64,000 bases of DNA from Kordia sp. (GTDB lineage Bacteria; Bacteroidota; Bacteroidia; Flavobacteriales; Flavobacteriaceae), in assembly GCA_002733415.1 (NCBI GenBank), contig NVVR01000004.1:62001-126000 (forward strand), read 5' to 3'. Each line of letters begins with the position of its first letter. The first letter of the stretch is position 1. Made by a program: the position numbers and the translations under genes. Shown here in pieces: positions 35,239-44,619 of this stretch. Below the pieces are notes generated by a model. It ran no database searches. It saw only the letters and a program-made list of their open reading frames with translations, and had not been told where the DNA came from.

Positions 35239-36423
35239 TTACCTAAAATGCTGATTGGTAATTATAGATTTCAGTTTGGATTTTAAATTTTCCCCTGAAT
35301 CAAATATCATTTGCTCGTTAGTAGGGAAGGGAACTGCTCTTTTACCGATTAGTCCTAAATAAATATCATCTAAAGCATTTCTATCTCCATTATAGGTAGC
35401 GTATCCATGCTCAAAAATAAATTCACTTTCCAAAGGGAATGTGTCTATTAATTGTTTAGTAACAAGGTCTTTGTAATATACTTGTCCTTTTACTTGTACT
35501 GATTTAAACTGTGTAAACGTGTGTACATCACAAATAATGGTCTTGTACTTGTCTATTTTAATAACGTTTCCTAAACTGTCTTTAACAACGTTACCGTTGC
35601 CATCTAATAAATTCTTTTTCCCGTCTAATATTTGTTTTTCTCTTATGATTTGTTTTTCACGAATTTGCTCAGGGGAAATATGAATATCTCTTAGGCTTAT
35701 ATTCATGCTAAAATCATATTTCGTGCTTTTAAGTTTGTTGTTATGATATACAGCCCATAAATTATTCATGTCATAGGTACTCATATTCAATAAATCCTCT
35801 TCTAAGCGTTTCGGAATTACTTTTCTAGTTTCGTTTTTCATTTCAACGATAACATAATCTGTCCCTTTTACGTGAGCATCATTTATTAAAACTCGTGTGT
35901 TTTTGTAGTTTGGGTTTATTTTTTCTAGGTATTTAAAATCATCATATGCTTGTCTGAAGCCGTATTTACTTGTCGAATTCATTAGTTTAGTTGCATTCTT
36001 ATACAAATAAGCTGATAGTTTGTTTTTAGTTTCTATTATTTTTAAAGAGTAATTAGTCATAGCAAACTTTGCGCTCCTGTTTTCGTCCATAATGTACAGT
36101 GGGAGCACAGGTTTTAATTTCTCTTGTCGTTCATTTAACTGTTGGTATATGTTATACGCTTCTTCCAGTTGAGCATCATTGTTGTCATTCATTAAATAAG
36201 AGATACGATCAAAATCACGTTGATTAGCCTTTGCATAAGCGCTTTCCAATATTTTTATATATGATTGCTTGCTTTTTTTCCCCTTATTAGTACGTAAATT
36301 CTTTAAAGCAATATTTATGGCTTGATTATAGTTGCCTGAGTTCAATGCTTCTTCAGTTTTTTTAACAGAGCTACACGCTAGTATTAAGAAAACACTGAAT
36401 ATTGAAAGTAATAATTTTTTCAT
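35239..36423 (-). CDS. Lipoprotein of unknown function with TPR-like N-terminus
   Basis: The 394-residue protein has lipobox LILAC (Cys17). Residues ~20-210 are helical with TPR-like features (EEALNSGNYNQAINIALKNL, AYNIYQQLNERQ). The rest is mixed with a short Gly/Asp loop DGNGNVVKDSLGNVIKID. I do not recognise a named family. It is probably periplasmic or outer-membrane associated. It stands 101 bases upstream of the plug-domain pair on the same strand and may be in the same operon. Confidence 0.65.
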   Translation of the reverse strand: MKKLLLSIFSVFLILACSSVKKTEEALNSGNYNQAINIALKNLRTNKGKKSKQSYIKILESAYAKANQRDFDRISYLMNDNNDAQLEEAYNIYQQLNERQEKLKPVLPLYIMDENRSAKFAMTNYSLKIIETKNKLSAYLYKNATKLMNSTSKYGFRQAYDDFKYLEKINPNYKNTRVLINDAHVKGTDYVIVEMKNETRKVIPKRLEEDLLNMSTYDMNNLWAVYHNNKLKSTKYDFSMNISLRDIHISPEQIREKQIIREKQILDGKKNLLDGNGNVVKDSLGNVIKIDKYKTIICDVHTFTQFKSVQVKGQVYYKDLVTKQLIDTFPLESEFIFEHGYATYNGDRNALDDIYLGLIGKRAVPFPTNEQMIFDSGENLKSKLKSIITNQHFR

Positions 36424-36506
36424 GAGTTTGTTTTTTGTGGTATAATATTATCCAAATCTTATGCCAAAAAGAGAAGCTTTTTAAGATATGTCACTGTTGA
36501 CAAAAA

Positions 36507-36526
36507 AAGCCGCTATAAAGCGGCTT
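36507..36526 (-). terminator. Terminator after fahA
   Basis: Hairpin AAGCCGCTTTATAGCGGCTT on the minus strand followed by seven T. The same 20-base hairpin is found after the lipoprotein gene at 48717-48736. Confidence 0.8.
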
Positions 36527-36607
36527 AAATATACTATAAATTGTTAAATAGTGTAATAAAACAATATCCTTACTAAAAATAAAAGAAGCATGAGTAAAAA
36601 TTTTCCA

Positions 36608-36661
36608 TTCGAGGCATCCTATATCCTTTGGAATGGATAATTAAACCCACTGGTGGGATTA
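36608..36661. repeat. Dispersed repeat, copy A
   Basis: The segment runs from TTCGAGGCATCC through a variable centre to CCCACTGGTGGGATTA. It matches the copy at 58809-58867 read on the other strand, with the same two ends and a different centre. Its right edge overlaps the fahA stop codon. Confidence 0.7.
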
Positions 36662-37948
36662 ATGTTTAGACTTTTTCCAGATTGGTAATAGTTTAGTTGA
36701 TACTTCTCCAAAACCAATTTTTGTAGTACCATTATCGCAATATCCAGTCATGATAACCGTATCATTATCATTAATAAATTTACGCTCAGTACCATCATTT
36801 AATTTAATTGGTTTTTCACCTCTCCATGATAACTCTAACATTGATCCGTATGAATCAGGTGTCTTACCTGAAATAGTACCTGAGCCCATCATATCACCTG
36901 CATTTACCGGACAACCATTAACAGTATGATGTGCTAATTGTTGTGACATGTTCCAGTACATGTATTTAAAATTAGATTTAGAAACGGTAGTAGGCATTCC
37001 GTTTTCAGGCTGAATAGCAACTTCTAAATTAATATCGTAACTCTTTTTTCCTGTATACTGTAAATATTCTAATTGTTTTTTTAATGGTTTAGGTCCAGCG
37101 CAACGGTAAGGTTCTAAAGCATCTAAAGTAACAATCCAAGGAGAGATAGAAGATGCAAAATTCTTAGCTAAGAACGGTCCTAAAGGAACATATTCCCATT
37201 TTTGAATATCTCTTGCACTCCAGTCGTTAAAAACAACCATTCCGAAAATGTACTCTTCAGCTTCATCAACAGGGATAGGTTCTCCTAAATGGTTTGCTGC
37301 AGTAGTAATAAAAGCAGTTTCCAATTCGAAATCTACTAAACGTGATGGGCCAAATACAGGTGTGTCACTATCAGCAGGTAATGTTTGTCCCATTGGCCTG
37401 TGTACAGGTACTCCAGAAGGGATAATTGATGAACTTCTTCCGTGATAACCTACAGGTATGTGTAACCAATTTGGTAATAACGCATTGTTAGGATCTCTAA
37501 ACATAGTACCTACATTTGTAGCATGTTCAATACTTGAATAGAAATCAGTATAATCACCAATCTGTACTGGAAGTTGCATTTCAACATCGTCCATTCTGAA
37601 AATAATCTTGTCTTTATGAGTAGGATTATCTCTTAATGTTCCGTTTTTAGTATCAAAAATATCAGCGATTTTGTTACGAACTAAGCGCCAAGTTTTTCTT
37701 CCATCTGCAATGAAATCGTTTAAGGTATCCTGTAAAAAAATATCATCCGTAAGTGGTACACCTTCAAAATAACCTAATTGATGTAAAGCACCAAGGTCAA
37801 TTGCATAATCACCAATTCTTGTTCCGATTGTAATAATATCATCTTTCGTGATAAACACTCCAAAAGGAAGGTTTTGTATTGGGAAATGAGAATCATTGGC
37901 TACTGTTAACCAACTTATTCTGTTAGGGTCGTTTGCAGTTATTTTCAT
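36659..37948 (-). CDS. fahA: Fumarylacetoacetase
   Basis: It cleaves fumarylacetoacetate to fumarate and acetoacetate in the last step of tyrosine/homogentisate breakdown. From MKITANDPNRISWL the protein is 429 residues. Family blocks are YTDFYSSIEHATNVG, LPNWLHIPVGYHGRSSS, VDFELETAFI (metal-binding E residues), FGMVVFNDWSARDIQKWEY, LGPFLAKNFASSISPW and MGSGTISG. I prefer Met at 37948 because the 14 residues from the ATG at 37990 (NIYIFNTIIPHII) are unlike the family. Its stop codon sits in a dispersed repeat. Other homogentisate pathway genes are not in the window. Confidence 0.95.
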   Translation of the reverse strand: MKITANDPNRISWLTVANDSHFPIQNLPFGVFITKDDIITIGTRIGDYAIDLGALHQLGYFEGVPLTDDIFLQDTLNDFIADGRKTWRLVRNKIADIFDTKNGTLRDNPTHKDKIIFRMDDVEMQLPVQIGDYTDFYSSIEHATNVGTMFRDPNNALLPNWLHIPVGYHGRSSSIIPSGVPVHRPMGQTLPADSDTPVFGPSRLVDFELETAFITTAANHLGEPIPVDEAEEYIFGMVVFNDWSARDIQKWEYVPLGPFLAKNFASSISPWIVTLDALEPYRCAGPKPLKKQLEYLQYTGKKSYDINLEVAIQPENGMPTTVSKSNFKYMYWNMSQQLAHHTVNGCPVNAGDMMGSGTISGKTPDSYGSMLELSWRGEKPIKLNDGTERKFINDNDTVIMTGYCDNGTTKIGFGEVSTKLLPIWKKSKH

Positions 37949-38152
37949 TATAATATGTGGTATAATTGTATTAAAAATATAGATATTCAAAGCTACATAA
38001 AATTATGATAATAGAAATTAAAAATTGTAGATAATAATACCAAATTGTAGGAATGTTATACCTAGATTATTTTAGCAGCTATTTGTTATTTATTATCGGA
38101 TATAGAAATGAAGTGTGTAATAGTAGTATTATTAGTTTAAAAAGTATTTTTT

Positions 38153-38186
38153 TTGACATTAAGAAGTATAGGATTTCTTATTTTTG
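38153..38186 (+). promoter_or_regulatory. Bacteroidota-type promoter for glyA
   Basis: TTG at 38153-38155 and TATTTTTG at 38179-38186 with a 23-base spacer, at the upper limit of the accepted 17-23. The ATG is 27 bases after the -7 box. Confidence 0.55.
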
Positions 38187-38213
38187 GACTTTATTTTAAA
38201 AACAACATAAACA

Positions 38214-39485
38214 ATGCAACGCGACGAACAAATATTTGAATTAATTCAAGAAGAAAAAATTAGGCAAATACAAGGCTTAGAATTGATTGCTTCGGAAAAT
38301 TTTGTAAGTGAACAAGTAATGGAAGCTGCTGGTTCTGTACTAACTAACAAATATGCTGAAGGATATCCAGGAAAACGTTATTACGGAGGATGTGAAGTAG
38401 TAGATGAAGTAGAGCAATTGGCAATCGATAGAGCAAAAGCTTTGTTTGGAGCGGCATATGTAAATGTGCAACCACACTCTGGTTCACAAGCTAACACAGC
38501 TGCATTTTTCGCTTGTTTACAACCTGGAGATAAAATTTTAGGATTCGATTTGTCACATGGTGGACATTTAACACATGGTTCTCCAGTAAACTTTTCTGGT
38601 AGATTGTACAATCCTGTATTCTACGGAGTGGAGGAAGCTACTGGAATGTTAGACTATGATAATATTGAAGCTATTGCTATAAAAGAACAGCCTAAAATGA
38701 TTATCGCTGGTGCATCTGCATATTCAAGAGATATGGACTTTAAGCGTTTTAGAGCAATTGCTGATAAAGTAGGTGCGTTATTATTGGCAGATATCGCTCA
38801 TCCAGCAGGGATGATTGCTAAAGGTATTTTAAATGATCCTTTACCACACTGTCATGTTGTTACAACAACTACTCATAAAACCTTAAGAGGTCCAAGAGGA
38901 GGGATGATTATGATGGGGCAGGATTTTGAAAACCCATTTGGTATTACCTTAAAATCAGGTAAACTACGTATGATGTCTTCTTTATTAAATTCAGCAGTGT
39001 TCCCTGGAAATCAAGGTGGACCATTGGAGCATATTATTGCTGCTAAAGCAATCGCTTTTGGGGAAGCATTGACTGATGAGTATATGCACTATATGTTACA
39101 AGTACAAAAAAATGCAAGAGCCATGGCTAAGGCATTAGTGGCTAGAGGTTATAAAGTAATTTCTGGTGGTACTGACAATCATATGATGTTAATTGATTTA
39201 CGTAACAAAAACATTACTGGTAAAGAAGCAGAAAACGCATTGGTAAAAGCTGATATTACAGTAAACAAGAATATGGTTCCTTTTGATGATAAGTCACCAT
39301 TTGTAACTAGTGGTATTCGTATTGGTTCTGCTGCAGTTACTACTCGTGGATTGAAAGAAAGTGATATGGAAACAATCATTTCTTTAATAGATGAAGTAAT
39401 TGTAAAGTGGGAGGATGAAGCTACTTTGGAAGCTGTTTCTGAAAAGGTAAATATATTAATGAGCGATTTGCCATTATTTGCATAA
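38214..39485 (+). CDS. glyA: Serine hydroxymethyltransferase
   Basis: A PLP enzyme that interconverts serine and glycine and loads one-carbon units on tetrahydrofolate. The 423-residue length is standard. Signatures: [49 protein letters not shown] and the PLP lysine in [16 protein letters not shown] (about 225). The C-terminal [13 protein letters not shown] is also present. Cytosolic, single gene with a clear promoter and terminator. Confidence 0.97.
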   Translation: MQRDEQIFELIQEEKIRQIQGLELIASENFVSEQVMEAAGSVLTNKYAEGYPGKRYYGGCEVVDEVEQLAIDRAKALFGAAYVNVQPHSGSQANTAAFFACLQPGDKILGFDLSHGGHLTHGSPVNFSGRLYNPVFYGVEEATGMLDYDNIEAIAIKEQPKMIIAGASAYSRDMDFKRFRAIADKVGALLLADIAHPAGMIAKGILNDPLPHCHVVTTTTHKTLRGPRGGMIMMGQDFENPFGITLKSGKLRMMSSLLNSAVFPGNQGGPLEHIIAAKAIAFGEALTDEYMHYMLQVQKNARAMAKALVARGYKVISGGTDNHMMLIDLRNKNITGKEAENALVKADITVNKNMVPFDDKSPFVTSGIRIGSAAVTTRGLKESDMETIISLIDEVIVKWEDEATLEAVSEKVNILMSDLPLFA

Positions 39486-39506
39486 TAAGAGACTATTAAG
39501 TGTTTA

Positions 39507-39539
39507 AAAAGCGACTAATTAATTTTAGTCGCTTTTTTA
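39507..39539. terminator. Bidirectional terminator between glyA and the coiled-coil protein gene
   Basis: Arms AAAAGCGACTAA / TTAGTCGCTTTT, T-run to the right and A-run to the left. The convergent gene's TAA stop overlaps the right arm's T-run. Confidence 0.85.
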
Positions 39540-40991
39540 TTGCATTTTTATGGTACTGTATTTTGCATTAAGAATAATCTTTTTTGGATTATTTAAATCT
39601 CCTGCACTAAAACTAGAATGATTTTCTTTTGAGCTATTTTTAGGATGCTTTAAGTGAGAATCGCTTCCTTTGTAATGCATATAATGCTTCGTGTTTGGTG
39701 AGACAATAATTGCATTACCATTTTGTACAATAACTTTTAAGTTAGTAAAAGTATCCTCCATTTTTAAAATATGCAAATCTCCAAAACTAGTGTCAATATT
39801 GGCATTATCTATTAATTTGTTGATTTTTATATTAGAAAAGTTACTTGTTAAAATCAAACGATCAACATTTTCCAGTATAGCCTCTTCAACGTAGTTTAAA
39901 TTAAGTTTACCATAACCCCATTTTTTTATAAAAATAGGGGAGTAGGATGCATTAATGGAAGTATGTCTTCCATTAATGCTATTTGCTACTAATCTAGTGT
40001 GTGATAAATCGGCATTTAAATTATTGATATTTGAAACCAATTTTAACTCGCCATGTCTAACATTTAGTTTTACTTTTGCTTTTTTCGGCATTTTAATTTT
40101 AATAGTTCTCTTCACTTTGGAGTTACTATCCATTAGATGCTCAATTTTTAAACGTCTTTTCTCAGCTAATTCCCTTCTGTCTTCTCGTTGATGTTCTCTT
40201 TTTTCAAGATGTATCATTTTTCTCTCACGGATTTTTTCTCCTTCTTCCAATCTTTTTTCTAGCAGTTCATTTCTTCTTTCTAATCTTTCTTCTAGCAATT
40301 CGTTTTTCTCTTCAAGCCTTTCTTCCCAAATTTTAATCTTTTCTTCATGCTTCTTAGTCCATTGTTTTTCAAATTTCTTAGCCCAAGCCTCCATTTTTTT
40401 TTCGTAACCTTTGCCAAACTTTTTTTCAATTTTATCACTCCATTTGTCCAAGTATTTATCACCATTCTTTTTATAGGCTTTATAGTCAAAATGTAGTTCA
40501 TGAATCCCTTCAGGTAATTCAGGAAGCTCTGGCATTTCCGGTAATTCAGGAAACTCAAAGTCTTCTATATGTGCAATATGGATTTCAGGGATGTCTGCCA
40601 ATTCAAATTTTAGTTCCTCTATAATTGCTATAGCAGCTTCATTATCACCATGGACATAATTGAAATTCCATGAATGATGCCTTCCTTCTTGTGTAGTTAT
40701 TGTTACGTTGTTGGTTGTAGCATCAATAGTTAGTCCCCAATTTTCAAGGTCTTCTTTAGATATTTTTTCACCTTCAATATAGGCTTCAATTTCAATAACA
40801 TCCTTATTCCAAGTATCTAGCTCAATATTACAATAGTTGGTGTTTAAATTCAGTGTTACATCCTTAGCTACTTTTATAGATTGATTTGTTTTTTCAAGCT
40901 TAGTTTGTGCATTTATAGTGCACATACTTAAAAAAAATAGTATGAATAGTTTAATCTGTATTGTTTTCATCTGTTTCGTTTTTTGATTCAT
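39537..40991 (-). CDS. Exported protein with charged coiled coil, third gene of sigma/anti-sigma operon
   Basis: The 484-residue protein has a signal peptide (ending near INAQ; Met8 at 40970 is an alternative start). The first ~150 residues and the last ~170 are beta-rich and resemble DUF4097-type beta-helix modules (LKLVSNINNLNADLSHTRLV). Between them is an extreme Glu/Lys/Arg coiled coil (about 165-290, such as LEERLERRNELLEKRLEEGE). It directly follows the anti-sigma gene (2-base gap), so the ECF sigma factor probably drives it. I infer an envelope-stress role; family uncertain. Confidence 0.7.
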   Translation of the reverse strand: MNQKTKQMKTIQIKLFILFFLSMCTINAQTKLEKTNQSIKVAKDVTLNLNTNYCNIELDTWNKDVIEIEAYIEGEKISKEDLENWGLTIDATTNNVTITTQEGRHHSWNFNYVHGDNEAAIAIIEELKFELADIPEIHIAHIEDFEFPELPEMPELPELPEGIHELHFDYKAYKKNGDKYLDKWSDKIEKKFGKGYEKKMEAWAKKFEKQWTKKHEEKIKIWEERLEEKNELLEERLERRNELLEKRLEEGEKIRERKMIHLEKREHQREDRRELAEKRRLKIEHLMDSNSKVKRTIKIKMPKKAKVKLNVRHGELKLVSNINNLNADLSHTRLVANSINGRHTSINASYSPIFIKKWGYGKLNLNYVEEAILENVDRLILTSNFSNIKINKLIDNANIDTSFGDLHILKMEDTFTNLKVIVQNGNAIIVSPNTKHYMHYKGSDSHLKHPKNSSKENHSSFSAGDLNNPKKIILNAKYSTIKMQ

Positions 40992-40993
40992 GT

Positions 40994-41563
40994 TTAAATA
41001 GATTGTTGTTTTTCTAAGTGATTAGTTTCAGAAATGTTTAAATTTTTCAGTTGATCTTTTAAACGATACAATAGATTTAAGCGAAATTTTAAATTGTCAA
41101 TTAATGCATTAATAGTAAACTCATTAGGTCCCGATTCTGTTAGCTCAATACTCAAACGTTCATACTCTTTATTAAGGTCGTCTAAACGTTTTAAATAGTC
41201 TTCAAAAAGCGCTTTAGTTTCTGAAGTATACTTCAGCTTTGACAGCTCTAAATTGATGCTGGCTAAATAATATTCTTCCACTTTTTTTAAATTTGGTGAA
41301 ATATCACCAAGTGTTTTTGTGACTACTATACTGGTGTTTTCAATATCGCTACTAGAATTTGTTTCTGTAAAGTAATTGTAACTGCCATAACTGACTCCTA
41401 ATAACAATATGATGCTCGCTGATATGTTTCGCCATGAGGGGATAGAACTATGATTTTTCGGGATATTAGCATCTAACTTTTCAATAAACCGTAGTTCATG
41501 CCCTTTGGGCATATCTTTTTTTATGCCCCCTTGCTTTAATAGCTTTTTAATATTTTGCGCCAT
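40994..41563 (-). CDS. Anti-sigma factor-like membrane protein
   Basis: The 189-residue protein has one membrane helix (about 46-62, ISASIILLLGVSYGSYNYF), a cytoplasmic N-terminus with KGHELRFIEKLDANIPK, and a periplasmic helical domain. It overlaps the sigma factor gene by 17 bases, the usual arrangement for an ECF sigma factor and its membrane-bound inhibitor. I do not see the ZAS zinc motif (HxxxCxxC), so the inhibitor type is not clear. It lies two bases before the coiled-coil protein gene. Confidence 0.7.
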   Translation of the reverse strand: MAQNIKKLLKQGGIKKDMPKGHELRFIEKLDANIPKNHSSIPSWRNISASIILLLGVSYGSYNYFTETNSSSDIENTSIVVTKTLGDISPNLKKVEEYYLASINLELSKLKYTSETKALFEDYLKRLDDLNKEYERLSIELTESGPNEFTINALIDNLKFRLNLLYRLKDQLKNLNISETNHLEKQQSI

Positions 41564-42098
41564 AGTGTTTAGGTATTAACATTTTTTGTAACTTCTGTTT
41601 GCCTCTGGATAATTGAGTTCGTGATGCTGCTTCAGAAATTTTTAATATTTCTGATATTTCTTGATGGTCATAGCCTTCAATTAAATAGAGCATTAGCACA
41701 TACTTATATTTGTCAGTTAAACTGTTAATTGCATTTGTTACTTCGCTAAAAGTAATTGCATCATCTACTAACCATTCGTCATTAAAATCGGTGTCTACTA
41801 TTTTGAGGTGCACCTCATCAAGTTCTACCAACCGTGCTTTTTTTGCTTTTAAAGCATCTATACTTTTATTAATGACGATACGTTTTAACCAAGCACCAAA
41901 AGTAACTTCTGCGTTGTATTGTTCTAATTTTGAAAAGGCTTTTATAAAAGATTCTTGTACAATGTCCTCTGCCTCCGCATCATTTTTAACAAATCGGTGC
42001 GCTACAATGTACATACCATTACAATATTGGTTGTAGAGTTGTACTTGTGCCTTGCGATTGTTACGCTTGCATTTTTCAATGATATCAACTTGAAACAT
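41547..42098 (-). CDS. ECF RNA polymerase sigma factor
   Basis: The 183-residue protein has sigma-70 region 2 (AEDIVQESFIKAFSKL, about 43-58) and region 4 with the HTH YDHQEISEILKISEAASRTQLSRGK (given in parts: YDHQEISEILKI, SEAASRTQLSRGKQKL). No region 1.1 or 3, so ECF (RpoE-like). It is the first gene of a three-gene operon with an anti-sigma gene and an exported coiled-coil protein gene, so I infer an envelope-stress regulon and possible autoregulation. Confidence 0.92.
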   Translation of the reverse strand: MFQVDIIEKCKRNNRKAQVQLYNQYCNGMYIVAHRFVKNDAEAEDIVQESFIKAFSKLEQYNAEVTFGAWLKRIVINKSIDALKAKKARLVELDEVHLKIVDTDFNDEWLVDDAITFSEVTNAINSLTDKYKYVLMLYLIEGYDHQEISEILKISEAASRTQLSRGKQKLQKMLIPKHYGAKY

Positions 42099-42185
42099 GC
42101 TTGTTGTCCTTTAGTTTTTAGTTAGTGCTCTTTAAAGACGAGTAAAAAAAGAGAGTGTGACAAAAAAGAATTAATAAGATATAAA

Positions 42186-42210
42186 AAAACCGAATCAATT
42201 GATTCGGTTT
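42186..42210. terminator. Terminator between the sigma operon and the right-handed helix protein gene
   Basis: Hairpin AAACCGAATC / GATTCGGTTT with an AATT centre. On the minus strand an additional T-run follows, so it terminates the gene at 42235-43734. Confidence 0.75.
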
Positions 42211-42234
42211 TGAGTTATATATAATGATTGTATA

Positions 42235-43734
42235 TTAACCATCAGTAGGGAAAACACTTGCCTGATAAGCTCCAATATCATAATTACCTGTTGTTCTAAC
42301 AGTGTTTAAAAGATCATTAAAACTAGGAGTTATTTCAAACCCAGTATTATCAGCAGGAGAAGTTCCTTCTTCTATTTGAAATTGATTGTTATTTGCATCT
42401 AAAAATAAAGGAGTTTCATTAAATATATTTCCTTCATACAGTGTTACATCATTAAAGTCATATAGAGGATTTGTGCTAAATTGATTTGAAGTGTCATTAA
42501 AGCGCAATAAGCAATTGGTAAACTTACAGTTTAAATCAGCACCAGTTTCTTTTAAAAATGAAAATTCTAAATTCTCGTTACCATACACAATACAGTTAGT
42601 GAAAGTAGCATCTAATTGTGAAACAAACAAAGTGTCACTAGTAGTTAATGAATTACTCATTAATAGTGTAGGGAAGGAGCGAAATCCGCTACTCCAGTAG
42701 TTGGTGAATGTACAATGTTGGAAATCATATGTACCACCAAGACTTAATGATACACTTGCCTGTCCGCAATTACCTACTACAATATTTTTCCCTTCTATAT
42801 TTCCGTTAAAAGCAAATATTCCGTTAACAGCATGATTGTATAGTTGGGTGTTGGTAATGGTTGTTGTTAAATCGCCATCGTTTCCATCGCTTCTAATACC
42901 TATAGTTCCGTTTTTAATAGTTACATGGTCAAAAATGTTATTGGTACTTCCTTCTTGTAACCAAATTGTTCCCCATTGTCCAGGAATATCACTATATAAA
43001 GGTTCTAATCTGTCACCTTCAAAAATAATTTCTTTTTCTAGTAAATCCGGATCTGTACTTACATCCCCATCTGCTATAATGGTAGCGCAATCAGGTACAA
43101 TTAATCCTGCATCTCTATGAAAATGAATTCGTGTTCCTTCTTGAATGATTAGTGTTTCACAAGCAGGAACTGATGGAAATCCATAAATCACATAAGGTAC
43201 CGTATTTGTCCAGTTTAATTGAGATAATGTTAAATCAAAGTTATTTAATTCTCCATCATTTAATGCCGATGGGAATATCATGTTTGCATTTTTCACTAAA
43301 GTAACTAAGGCTACTTTTTGAGTAAAGCTATTAGCATCAAACAGAATATTGTCGGTATATAAAAACTCTGTTGCAGTAGTGGTGTAATCTAAAATATCAA
43401 TTGTAGTTTCAACAAAAATATAAATACTGTCTTTGGCTTTTATTTGAATATTTTCAAAAGACTGTCCAGCGATACCATCTACCATTAATCGATACTTTGA
43501 AGCATTCCCGTTTTCTAATGAAATAGTCGGAATATGAATGTCGTCACCGCTATTATTATATACTTTTAAGTTGTAAGAACTTGAGCCTATATTGGTAAAA
43601 ACAGTATCTAAATAAACTGTTTCTTTAGAAAATGCAAGATTACCAGAACTGACTGAAGTGTCAAAATCTTTACGACAAGACCCTAAACTGATTATTAAAA
43701 TAAGGCTGCTAATAATGATTAATATATTTTTCAT
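42235..43734 (-). CDS. Lipoprotein with right-handed beta-helix (parallel beta)
   Basis: The 499-residue protein has lipobox SLGSC (Cys20). An N-terminal Ig-like domain (about 25-145) is followed by repeated short turns typical of a parallel beta-helix (about 200-430: GDVSTDPDLLEKEIIFEGD, FDHVTIKNGTIGIRSDGND, FNGNIEGKNIVVGNCG). It ends with NTVRTTGNYDIGAYQ, as in choice-of-anchor Q type domains. It is probably outer membrane or surface located. Substrate unknown. Gene-terminal hairpin separates it from the sigma operon. Confidence 0.75.
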   Translation of the reverse strand: MKNILIIISSLILIISLGSCRKDFDTSVSSGNLAFSKETVYLDTVFTNIGSSSYNLKVYNNSGDDIHIPTISLENGNASKYRLMVDGIAGQSFENIQIKAKDSIYIFVETTIDILDYTTTATEFLYTDNILFDANSFTQKVALVTLVKNANMIFPSALNDGELNNFDLTLSQLNWTNTVPYVIYGFPSVPACETLIIQEGTRIHFHRDAGLIVPDCATIIADGDVSTDPDLLEKEIIFEGDRLEPLYSDIPGQWGTIWLQEGSTNNIFDHVTIKNGTIGIRSDGNDGDLTTTITNTQLYNHAVNGIFAFNGNIEGKNIVVGNCGQASVSLSLGGTYDFQHCTFTNYWSSGFRSFPTLLMSNSLTTSDTLFVSQLDATFTNCIVYGNENLEFSFLKETGADLNCKFTNCLLRFNDTSNQFSTNPLYDFNDVTLYEGNIFNETPLFLDANNNQFQIEEGTSPADNTGFEITPSFNDLLNTVRTTGNYDIGAYQASVFPTDG

Positions 43735-43777
43735 AATTGTATATACGTACGATTATGTAAAAATACTATTATTCTTA

Positions 43778-43961
43778 CTAAAACCTATACTTTGGGTTTT
43801 TATTGTCTTTTTTGAAAAGGTTAGTGAAACGAGTAAATAAATTGGCTCCTATCCAACGTTTTTTTGCATATATTCCACCAGTAACTATAACAATATCTTC
43901 ATGAGAGCTATTAGGATCAAGATTTATTTTAATAGTATCCTTATCGATTATCATTTCATTA
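43778..43961 (-). other. Out-of-frame continuation of the carboxypeptidase-domain gene
   Basis: After the duplication the original reading frame is open for about 60 residues (to WIGANLFTRFTNLFKKDNKN and the TAG at 43778-43780), ending in a basic tail. Coding character is kept, so the mutation is probably young. In the present sequence it is not translated in the main frame. Confidence 0.65.
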
Positions 43962-44513
43962 TCATGATATCCTACATCCTACATAACTAACAACTAAAAT
44001 ATCACCTGTTTTACAATCTAAGCTAAATATACCATCAAAGTCAGTACTAGTTCCGTTTGTTGTACCTTTAATTAACACAGTAGCTCCAGGTAACGGCATA
44101 TTAGTTTCATTTAATATAGTTCCTGTAACAGAAATACTATCTGTTGTTCGTGTATTGTGTAAAGGAATAGAAGTAAACTTTTTATCAGTTTGAATAGTTT
44201 TAGGTTTCTCTTGTGCTAAACTGCTACTAGAATTTAGTAGAAGTAAAGAAAAAATCCCTGAAAAGGCATAGGATAAGTAGTTGTGACTTTTTTTACGTTG
44301 TAAAACAAGGTCTCTATTTAGTTGGGTTGTGGTAAAGCGGCCACATAAATCACCTTCTTTTTCAAAACGTTTTATAAGTTGTTCGTCTGAGTAATGAGTA
44401 AAATTAAATACTTCCTTTGTGCAAGAATTACAAAATGTCCCCTTTTCAGTAAAAGTCATAGTATTCCAATCCTCATTGCATGGTTTTGGAATAGTGATGT
44501 TTAGTTTTTTCAT
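43962..44513 (-). CDS. Carboxypeptidase regulatory-like domain membrane protein, frameshifted at its end
   Basis: From MKKLNITIPKPCNEDWNTM (44513) the protein has an N-terminal Cys-rich segment (CNEDWNTMTF, CNSC), a membrane helix (about 88-106) and a CarboxypepD_reg-like domain (GTILNETNMPLPGATVLIKG). It now stops at SYVGCRIS (183 residues). A 7-base tandem duplication TCCTACA (43970-43983, plus strand) shifts the frame. Removing one copy continues as VGYHDNEMIIDKDTIKI and on to a TAG at 43778, giving 242 residues. I reject the longer start at 44636 because that segment lies in the upp region and has no family match. Probably a recent loss or a phase-variable switch. Confidence 0.7.
   Translation of the reverse strand: MKKLNITIPKPCNEDWNTMTFTEKGTFCNSCTKEVFNFTHYSDEQLIKRFEKEGDLCGRFTTTQLNRDLVLQRKKSHNYLSYAFSGIFSLLLLNSSSSLAQEKPKTIQTDKKFTSIPLHNTRTTDSISVTGTILNETNMPLPGATVLIKGTTNGTSTDFDGIFSLDCKTGDILVVSYVGCRIS
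43970..43983. repeat. Tandem 7-bp duplication TCCTACA
   Basis: Two exact copies side by side. The second copy produces the frameshift in the carboxypeptidase-domain gene on the minus strand. Confidence 0.85.
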
Positions 44514-44619
44514 AAATACATTAGTTTTATGAAGTAAAGTGACTTGTAAAAAAGAGGAGATACTAGTTATAATGAGTGAATGTGTATTTTGATTTAGGGA
44601 ACTAAAGGGTTCAGTGAGG

